Below are positions 55,636-64,000 of a stretch of 64,000 bases of DNA, piece after piece. A model generated the notes under the pieces. It was not told the origin of the DNA. It did not search any database and saw only the letters and a list, made by a program, of their open reading frames with translations. A program made the translations under genes and the position numbers. Location of the stretch: contig JAHQIY010000036.1 in the NCBI GenBank assembly GCA_019054805.1, forward strand, positions 186,001 through 250,000, written 5' to 3'. Source of the DNA: Brachionus manjavacas. Its lineage: Eukaryota > Rotifera > Eurotatoria > Ploima > Brachionidae. Each line of letters opens with the position of its first letter. The stretch's first letter is position 1.

Positions 55636-56030
55636 AAAACCTTTTCCGTTTAATAGATGACCGGGAAATGGAAGAGAGCCTTTCAAAGGTCCTCTTCTTA
55701 CAAGTAATACCCGGTTCGCAGGGAACTCCTGGTCACGCATTTTTGAGTATGCGTGACCTGTGTGACAACCATGAGCTCCTAGAATGAAGACTAGCCTCCT
55801 ACCGAAATCGTCTTGAAGTTCGAGTTCATAGGGTGGCGTAACTCGGATGGAGATGAACCACAGAAAACGAGGGCATGTCACTTGGAGGAGGTTGCTAAAA
55901 CGAGGGCATGTTAGGTGGCAGTGAATATTCACTAAAAGATGCACCTCTAGTCATCCACGAAGTACATTCCGAGGAGAAGGGGGATCAGCGAGTAAACGGC
56001 AAGGGATGTTACTCAAGTCTGAATTTATAT
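55636..56030. other. GC-rich block with hairpin, unidentified
   Basis: About 395 bp near 50% GC in a region otherwise about 25% GC. It contains a perfect 10-bp stem (GGTCACGCAT, loop TTTTGAGT, ATGCGTGACC; 55731-55758). It also has a repeated 14-mer (AAAACGAGGGCATG at about 55864 and 55897) and the palindrome AGTGAATATTCACT (55920-55933). A minus frame is open for 110 codons (55612-55944), but its protein has no recognised features. Candidates are a structured non-coding RNA, an LTR or UTR of an unknown element, or foreign DNA. Confidence 0.5.
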
Positions 56031-56413
56031 TTGATCTTTTATTTTAAACCAGAAAAATCTCAAGTAAGTTTTTGAAGGAAAAAAAAACGTAAAAATAATG
56101 CAATTTCAAAAGTAAAGTATAATACGATAGAAAAAAGTCATTTTTTTTTGTCAAAATTTACGCTTTTTATTGAAAATTTAAATAATAAAATAATTTTGCC
56201 GAAAGATGAGCTGAAAACCTTTCATTTAATATTCATTTTAATTTATATATTTGAAAATTAACCTCCAAGAAGGAGAAGTATAATATGAAATAGTTTACAA
56301 TTACACAAATGATTTAAAAAAAAAAAGAAATAACTATATTAAAAATACAAGTTTAAATTAGATAAGCTGAAGAAGAAAAATTACATAATTTCATTCCGTT
56401 TCGAATGATTAAG
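56031..56413. other. Intergenic AT-rich DNA
   Basis: No supported feature. Confidence 0.5.
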
Positions 56414-56707
56414 TTAACTCCAAAAGGAGATAAAAATGTCTTTATCATCTATGTTAGAAAGACAAAAGTTGATTGAATCTTTTAGGCCATCTTTAATAAA
56501 AAACAGTGAATTTAGACTCTTTTTGAGATCTCCAGTCTTTGTACTTATGTTAAAAATATTCGATTTAAAGAAATCTTGTAGAATTGTTATGTCTTGATCA
56601 AATGACTTTAGTCTTGTTCCGTTAATCCTTGGGCTAATAGAAAGATCATGAAAGATCTGAGATGCCAAATAGTTGTATTTGTATTTTGTTGTATTTAAAA
56701 TTTTCAA
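56414..56707 (-). CDS. Hypothetical frame, about 95 codons
   Basis: A minus-strand frame ending in TAA with protein-like composition (FHDLSISPRINGTRLKSFDQ; IKDGLKDSINF). No ATG lies at a suitable position and no domain is recognised. It lies downstream of EGFR on the same strand. It may be a terminal exon of another gene, a transposon remnant or chance. Confidence 0.25.
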   Translation of the reverse strand: MKILNTTKYKYNYLASQIFHDLSISPRINGTRLKSFDQDITILQDFFKSNIFNISTKTGDLKKSLNSLFFIKDGLKDSINFCLSNIDDKDIFISFWS

Positions 56708-56894
56708 TGCAAATAGCGTATTGTTTTTTAATTGTTTTGTTTTTTTCGAAACTGAATGTTTCTTAATGTCTTAACAACGAGACTTTACTCTTTCACAATT
56801 ATTCGTCTTTAAACAAGATTTATCTTTAAATTGAAAAGAAAAAAAAGTTTTTTTGACTTTATTATTACAAGAAATTTTATTTTAATACAAAAAA

Positions 56895-59800
56895 CTAAAT
56901 AAAACTATCGTTATAATATGGATTTTTGTCGATTTGTCTAGAAGATTGTTTTTTATCAGTGTTCATAATAATAATTGATTTAACTTTTTTATTATTCGGA
57001 TCATCAAAATATTCTAGATTTTGTTTCACGTTCGGCATTATCGGTTCGAGATAATCTTTAAATATTAATTTAAATAAAAAAGAAGATAAAAAGAAGACTT
57101 ACCGCTGTTTGCGTTTGTGTATTTAAATTTTGTATTATAGTTGTAAATTGAGCTGTTATTGCTACTATTACTACTATTGGATCTTGTGGGCAAATGGGAA
57201 GATGACGATGTAAATAGTGATTGCTGTTCCTCGTAATTCAAAGAATCTGATTTACCCCTAGCCCCATTGGATTCATCTGAATAAATTGATGAAACATAAG
57301 TTGAAGCAGTTTTATTGGATCCATGTCTGCCGAAACGCTTTGGCAACAGACTATCCAATCTACTTTTTTTCCGTTTTGGCTTTGGCTCATATTCTTTGAT
57401 CCGTTTGTCTATTTCACTTTTAGAATTTCTTTTAAATACAACCAAACTTTGATTGTAGTTGGAAAGTGTGTTTGTTTTTTGGTAGCATTGCTCACTTTGC
57501 ACTTCCACACTGTTCAATTCAATTCCTTCATCTGGAGAAAAACTGTTGTTGTTTGATTTTTTCTCTGGCTTATCTTCTTCACAGGAATGACCTTCGTAAA
57601 TATCACCTTGTATTTGTTGGATTAAAGCCTCATTTTGGTTTATGGTAACAAAATTAGTGTCCGTATGCGATTTAAAAGAAAGATAGTTTTTCGGTTCAGT
57701 AGACATGCGGGAAAAAATAGAATTTAATTCTTTAAAAGACGGTCTTGAATAAGGATTTTCTAGCCAGCATTTTAGCAAGATAGCATAGACTTCAATGCTG
57801 GCAATTTTAGGCTGCGCCAATCTTACCCCTTTTTTTAGATATTTTATAATGTTTATTGTTTCTATTTCAGCATAAGGTTTGGCACAAAATGTAAATATTT
57901 CCCATAAGCAAACTCCATATGACCAAATATCTGACTCGTGAGTAAAAATCTTGTTCTGGATTGATTCTAAAGCGAGCCATTTGATGGGAAGTAAAGAGTT
58001 GGATTTGGCATAAAACGCTTTTTCGTCCGAATCAAGTAATTTTGCAAGACCAAAGTCTGTTATTTTTATGTGATCCAACTCTTTTACCAATATGTTTCTA
58101 GCTGCTAGATCACGGTGCACAATTCCTTGATTTTCTAAGTATTCCATACCCTCGGCTATCTGCTGAGCCCATATTAACAAATATTTTTCGCTCAAATCGC
58201 TCCTATTCTTCTGCAACACTGTAACTACTGACCCTTTGGGAACAAGCTGCGTGACAATTTTAATAGGTTGAGCAATGCACAGACCCATCAGCTTAAGGCA
58301 GTATTTATGGTCAACACTTGCCATCAAAGTTGCCTCCTTAAAATTTTATAACCCATTAAGAAAGAATAAAATTTTGAATAGAAATATTTTTTTTTTTGAG
58401 ATTACTTTTTTAAAAACTTTAGCATGATTTCCCTAAATTTAAATTTTTCAAAAAATCAAAAATCTTTTTAATAATAATATCCATTTAATATTATTTTTTA
58501 GGTTTTATTGAATTGTTCTTTCGAATTTTTAAAAATTTTTTTTTTAGCTAACTTAATTTTTTAGAAATTTTAATTATTGAAATATCTAAGAATTAAAGAA
58601 GTTTCAAAATTAGACTCAAAAATGTATTTGAAAATTATGCACAGGCGATAAATGTCACAAGAAAGCTCAACTTCATAATACTTGAAAAAAAATATTCATT
58701 TGGCTTTGGGAAATCATTATAAAGTCTTTAAAAAAAAATTTCAATTAAACAAAAATTTGCCAAATGTTTGTTTACATTGATTATTTCGTTTTCAAGTTCT
58801 TTGATTTTTTCTTTATTCATTGTTGGAAAATAATTTAGTTTTTTGATGGCGACACGAGCTTTGCAATTTTTTTTGCCATCATTAAAAACATAAAAACCGG
58901 AATATACTATACCAAATGCTCCTTGTCCCAAAAATGTACACTGCTCAAGTTCATTGTCATTGACCAATATTAGATTTGTCATATTTACTTTTTCGTTATA
59001 AATATCATTGTAGCTATCCGACGAATAATCACTTTTGAATATTTTTAATTTTTTTTCATTAGACTTTTTTACAACTATTATTAACAACAATAATATGAAT
59101 AGTGTTAAAATTATCAATAAAGAAATAAAAATGACTAAAAAGTTAATCCAGTTCCTATAAAAATAATTAGAATTGTAAATTGATTTTTTTTAATTAAAAA
59201 TACTCGTCAACATTTTTTGATGAACAGAAAAAATTCAAATCTGTAAACGGAAATTGCTTTGGACACTTTTTTACGCAAAATATATTATTATCTAATTCTT
59301 TTTCCAAAGTTTGTTTCCTTAATAATAGAGCATAATTTTCTAGAATTTGAAATTCTATCTCAGAAACTTGTTGCTGCTTGGCAATCTCAAGTGCGAGTTC
59401 GACTTTATCAATCAGATTTGAATTTTGGATTTTAACTTTTTTCAGAAATTCTTCTACCACTTTTTTAGCATCATTTAGTCTCAATTTATAGTCTCTGCAA
59501 TCGTTACATTCAAAAATGGAAATGCCTTTGCATCCAGATTTACACTCTTCATAACATGATAAACATATCTAAAAAGAATATTTTTACACATCATTTGATT
59601 TAATTTAATAATTTTTAATAAAAACAAAAATTTAATTTAAAATAAAATTATTGTTACATGAGTGCCTTGCTTTAGATATTCGTTATGAATCGAACAATCT
59701 TCAACACACTCATTTGAACTATTGGAGTAAAAATTTTTGCATTGGATACACCCTTGGTTCAATAAATTTCCACCTCCTTTGCACCCATCGCATTCTTTAT

Positions 59801-62800
59801 GACATTTCCTGCAAACATCACGTCCTTTAAGTGGATGGTTTTTAACATTTACCACATCATGGAAAAATCCCGCAGGACATGTGCTATTCCATAGAATGCA
59901 TTTAAATATGCTAAATGAGCTGTCGTGAGCTACCAAAGCACTGTTACAATGGATACATCCTTTTTCGTCAATAGTTTCTCCGGGACCTTTACATCCGTAG
60001 CAAGAAGAAGCGCATGGTAAACATTCGTTTGTCTCTAAATTTATATAATGAGAAGATGGACATTTACTGACACATTTAATTTTTGTATCTTCTTTTAGTA
60101 TATAGTTTACACATGAAAAACAATCCCTTTCAGTCTGTGAAATAAAAATAAAATATTTTAATTTAAAATAACAATTTAAATTTAAAGTTAAAAACAATAA
60201 GAGACTTTAAAAATAATAACATTAATTTTTTTAATTTTTCCCAAATATTAAATAAGTAATACACTAAAGGATTAGTGAACACTTTTTTATTTAAAAAAAC
60301 ACAAATTTTGTACCCTAAACCATTATTTTATTTAAAATAAATGGAATTAATTAAAAATATCCTTGATTAATTAGTTTAACATTTAATTTTTTTGTCATTT
60401 TGAAAATATACCTATTCAATAAAATAGATTATAAATGTGCCCAAAAGAGACTCGAGTTAAAAGTACAGACTCGACAAAAATAAAATCCGATGATTATTGT
60501 AAAAATTGAAGTTAATTAAACTTTAAAAATTAAATGATCATGCTAATAAATTATCAAAAAAAAATTAAGGAACTTTTAAATATTAGATTTATTGCAGAAG
60601 CATTTTTTTTGTAAACATTTAATTCTCAACTTAATTTTTAATTTTTACAAAGATTTTATTGATGCAGAATTATTCAAAATAACCGCTTCTGGTTTTACAT
60701 GATCTGTTAAACATAAAAAAATGTCTCTGCATTAAATTTTGTAATAGAAGCAATCTAAAAAGCTTTTTTAAAATAATTTTTGAACATGATATGTAAATTT
60801 TGATTATGAACTTCATTTTTGTATGATGATGAAAATAACAAAAAGTATTCACATGAAATCAAATTCAAAAAGACGAATACTTATCACCGAAATTACAAAT
60901 CGGAAGCAAATAAAATACAAATACAAACATTGAAGCTAAACATTTTTCATTTTTTTTATTATTCTTTTTATTTTTTTTTATTATTTTTTTTCATTTATCA
61001 GCAATATGGTGATGTAAAAAAAAAAGTAAAAAAAAAGAAAATTAAATAAAAAATAAAGAAAAATTGTTAAGTAAATTCTAAATGAAAATCAAGTTTTATA
61101 ATTAAATTCGAAAATTTTTTTATTTTATTATTTAAGCTTTTTAGATTGATTTTAATTTTTATACTAATAAAGAAGTTAAAATTTGTGAGAAATGTGGAGT
61201 TAAAATAATTAAAAGACAACATTGGACATGTCCTAATAATTGTGGTAAAAATTAATTTTTTGGAGTAATTATTCCATTTATTTTTTTAAATAAATTTAAT
61301 TTTTCTAAATGATTAGAAAAAGCGCTTTTTTATCCTTAAGGATTCTATAAATTTTTGATATTTTTCTGATAAATTTGAGTTCAAAACTTATAATTTGGGA
61401 CTTGAATTAAAAAATTATGGTATCACAATTAAATTAGCCAAAATTAAGATAGCTTCAAACAGAGCTGTTCAAAAGTCCAGACTTGACTTTGACTTTTGGT
61501 CAGCTCTGGCTTCTTTTTTGTAAAAATTTTCAATTTTTTAATTACCGGTCCAGAGCAACCATCTTTACACTCTGAATGACAATATTTGCAAATTCGATTT
61601 TGCTTATCTTCAATATAGGTATACTTGTTGTTGATTAAGCTACCCTCACAGTTTTCTATGCACAAGTCTTCGAGCTTGTAATTTTTGCAAAATTGGCAAT
61701 ATCTTTGGTCGGGCGACCAACAGCCTTCACATGCAATGTGGCATTTTAAGGCTCCTTTTTAAGGAAAACATTTATTTCACTAACATTAAATAAATGAAAC
61801 CTACCACAGGAAGGTTTCAATTTCAGTTTATCTATAACCGAGTTTTTTCTTTTAGTAATAGCTTCCCAGTTTATGGTATTGTGTAAGCATAAGTTTTCCG
61901 CAGATAGAACTATATCTCCGTTTTCGATGGATGTGAGTTTTTTGAGATTCAAAAATCTTAAAGATTTTCCCGCAATGATAAGTGAATATTTTGAATATCT
62001 AATTTTTTTTGTTCAATCAATATTAAATTTAAAGCTAAAAAAATGAAATTACTCCAGAATTGGTGCTCTTATTATCTCCAAATTACGCAAAAAGTTTATT
62101 GAGTAAATTAAATCAGATTGAATTCGAACAAAACCATTTATGATTCGAATTGAGCTTAGAACTTCCAACTCTTTTTCTGTTAATTCTGTGATGTCTCTTT
62201 AAATTTAAATTTTAGAGAAAAAAAAGAAAAAAAGTGAAAATAAAATAAATTAAACAAAATAATAAGATGTATCTTACGAATTTGAATCAATAATCATTAA
62301 ATTTCCATTCAATATTTCACAGTCTTTGAGTAGGTGAATGTTTTCACGATTTAAAATTTCACTTGGCATTTTAATGCTAGTTATAACACAGGCTTTCAAT
62401 TAAAATTTAAATAGTTTTCTGTAATATAAAATTTGAATTGGGCAATTTTCGTACTTTTTTTACATTTAGGAGGTTCGCAGGGCTTACATATTCGTCTCAG
62501 TCCTTTTTCACCTGTAACTGGATTGTTTATTATCTCTTCCTCTTCGTTTGTATTATCTGGACATTTCGATACGCACAATTCTTGGTAAATAAATAAATTT
62601 TCTACATAAATAAATCAAATTAATTAAGGTTTAGCTTATTAGAAGATTTTGATTTTACTAGGACAGCTCCGAACACAAGATATTCCGAATTGGTACATTC
62701 CATTTTGGTTATAAACGAGTTCACCAGTGAGTGTATCGACCATCTTGATTCTTGGACAGCTGTCAACACACTCGCCGGTTTCAAGAATACGGAATTTCTT

Positions 62801-63676
62801 ACATGCTATGCAATCTTTGCTTGTAGGTCCAGTACACCCTCCTAAGCATTCTTTATAGCAACAATCATATTTTCCTGTACCAAAACATCTTCCTTGACAA
62901 CTCGAGCTACATTTCAATCGAGACACTTTAATTTTTATTTTTATTTTTATTTTTCAGGTTTAAAGAAGAAAACTTAACTTTTGTGAATTAAACTATTTTT
63001 TATATCTATTATATTTCTATGTAAAACATCGCCAAGCCTGGCGTAATTTTTTTTGAATAAATTAAATTAAATTAAATAATTCAAAAAGTTAAATTTTTTT
63101 CAAAGTATTCAGTTCAAATTTTTAATTTACATTTTTGGCATCCATTTGGAAACCAACAGCCACATGTGTGACTCTCGGAAGTGCCACTTTGACAACATGA
63201 ACTGCCACATTTCGAACATAGCAATGGGTTCGCATTGTTTTGTATGTAATTGTTTTCGTGGTCATTTATTATATCATCCCAGAGAACTTCGTTCATGTTA
63301 CATAACTTGGGATTGTCGGTAATGAAAGAAGATCCTCTTTGAACTTCAGTGAGATTTTTTAAATCCAATCTTTCAAGTTTTTCATTTGAGGCGATAAAAA
63401 TGCTATAGTTGCTCGAAAATAGGGTTTTGCCACGAATTATTTGTAAGTTTTTTAGACGTAAGCTCTTTAAGTTTGTATTGAAAATTATAAGATAACCGGT
63501 AATTTCGCGGATTGAGTCCAAGAATGAAAAATCATACACCGAGACGTCGTCAGATTCAGGCTTAAAATTTTTGATTTCTAGATTTCCATCTACATACACA
63601 CAACCTGAATATATTGCTTTTAGCATTTTGTAATCGTTGCGGCTCCCACTTAAACCATAATTTGTGCCAATGCATA
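56895..63676 (-). CDS. EGFR: Epidermal growth factor receptor (ErbB family), 5' end missing
   Basis: Receptor tyrosine kinase of the plasma membrane, upstream of Ras/MAPK. Twelve exons: 63131-63676, 62659-62925, 62455-62601, 62278-62392, 62053-62196, 61805-61998, 61546-61754, 59658-60134, 59204-59568, 58776-59154, 57103-58336 and 56895-57055. All are GT-AG and in phase, giving about 1412 residues. The order is: L1 domain (GCVYVDGNLEI); furin-like Cys-rich (CSSSCQGRCFG, GGCTGPTSKDC); L2 (LRNLEIIRAPIL, CLHNTINWEAI); a second Cys-rich region longer than in vertebrates; a membrane helix (WINFLVIFISLLIILTLF); and the kinase. The kinase has the glycine loop GQGAFGIVYSG, Lys in RVAIKKL, HRDLAARN and TDFGLAKLL, so it looks catalytically complete. 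The tail is Ser-rich with Tyr sites including DYLEPI and LEYFDDP. The signal-peptide exon is beyond 63676. The largest intron is 1411 bp. Confidence 0.95.
60135..61545 (-). other. Long EGFR intron
   Basis: 1411 bp, against about 50-440 bp for the others. It is AT-rich. On the plus strand at about 61165-61250 a short frame reads KICEKCGVKIIKRQHWTCPN, a CxxC...HxxxC pattern, likely a transposon remnant or chance. No other feature. Confidence 0.6.
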
Positions 63677-64000
63677 CTTAAATAACATATTTAATTGACA
63701 AATGCTGAAAATAAAAGCTTTTGAAAAATTGGTCATTTTTGGAGTGTATTTGTGATAATGGAGCAAAGCAATAATATTTTGCAGGTAGAAAATTCATCAA
63801 AGAAAATCAGCGAAATACCCCAAACTCTATCCAGATTTTTTTCTAAATCTGATCATTTTTTAATATTTTTTTAAATAGCAAAAATTCTATCTAAGTCTAA
63901 GCTAAAATAATTTAATGTATTTATAGCACTGCAACCAGCTATATCTCATTCAGATTAAAAAAAAAAAAGTTAAAACGATTATGATAAAATCAGAAAATCG
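63677..64000. other. EGFR upstream intron or 5' flank
   Basis: The acceptor of the first visible EGFR exon is at 63677-63678, and the exon enters in phase 1. No signal-peptide exon was recognised up to the window end. Confidence 0.5.

Noticed and set aside
55612-55944. 110-codon minus frame across the GC-rich block
   Set aside because: Open frame expected in GC-rich sequence with few stops; no domain, no plausible start context. Kept only as part of the unexplained block.

Overview
This is AT-rich metazoan DNA with compact genes. Almost every intron I could place is 47-90 bp with GT-AG ends. The host genes are animal-specific: an EGF receptor kinase, a POU6-type homeodomain protein, DBF4, SLC13 and SLC33 transporters, a rhodopsin-class receptor, a multi-LIM protein, a Ly6-type protein and a DOMON/cytochrome b561 protein. 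Base composition, intron size and gene content would suit a small invertebrate such as a monogonont rotifer. That identification is inference; there is no rRNA or mitochondrial marker here. Nothing bacterial was seen: no operons, CRISPR or tRNA genes.

Layout. 1-1173 (-): 5' two-thirds of an SLC33A1-like acetyl-CoA transporter. 3235-4207 (-): class A GPCR. 5500-6819 (-): intronless multi-LIM protein. 7250-16150: a LINE graveyard with three families (Jockey-like, CR1-like and a third with an ATT-repeat tail). It includes two cases of one LINE inserted antisense into another, plus inverted-repeat elements at 10911-11365 and 11799-12360. 16585-16806 (-): small hypothetical ORF. 17185-19301 (+): DOMON/b561 ferric-reductase-like gene. 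19384-21141 (+): unknown four-exon gene. 21451-21855 (+): Ly6/three-finger protein. 23274-24301 (-): divergent POU6-like gene. 25815-27269 (-): DBF4. 27891-31830: a Tc1-type transposon split by a LINE and carrying a second LINE tail. 32233-34915 (-): SLC13 transporter. 37391-51055: a tandem array of one young Ty3/gypsy-type LTR element with four 340-bp LTRs and three internal regions. 51055-55512: an older element with 153-bp terminal inverted repeats, holding a pogo/CENP-B-type transposase remnant and a second, decayed gypsy element. 55636-56030: a GC-rich block of unknown nature. 56895-63676 (-): EGFR, 12 exons, lacking only its 5' end.

The most interesting candidate is the young LTR element. 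Its Gag begins with a signal-peptide-like segment and a second hydrophobic segment and shows no zinc knuckle. Gag and Pol share a frame and are separated by a single TAA. In the place usually held by env it carries a GC-richer ORF that reads as an RRM-like RNA-binding fold. That ORF is separated by another single in-frame TAA from a coiled-coil segment. Every copy that retains these positions keeps both TAA codons, so they look like element features rather than random decay.

The host genes form no pathway together. Exons were placed by reading conserved protein sequence and checking splice-site dinucleotides and codon phase by hand; no alignment or search was run.
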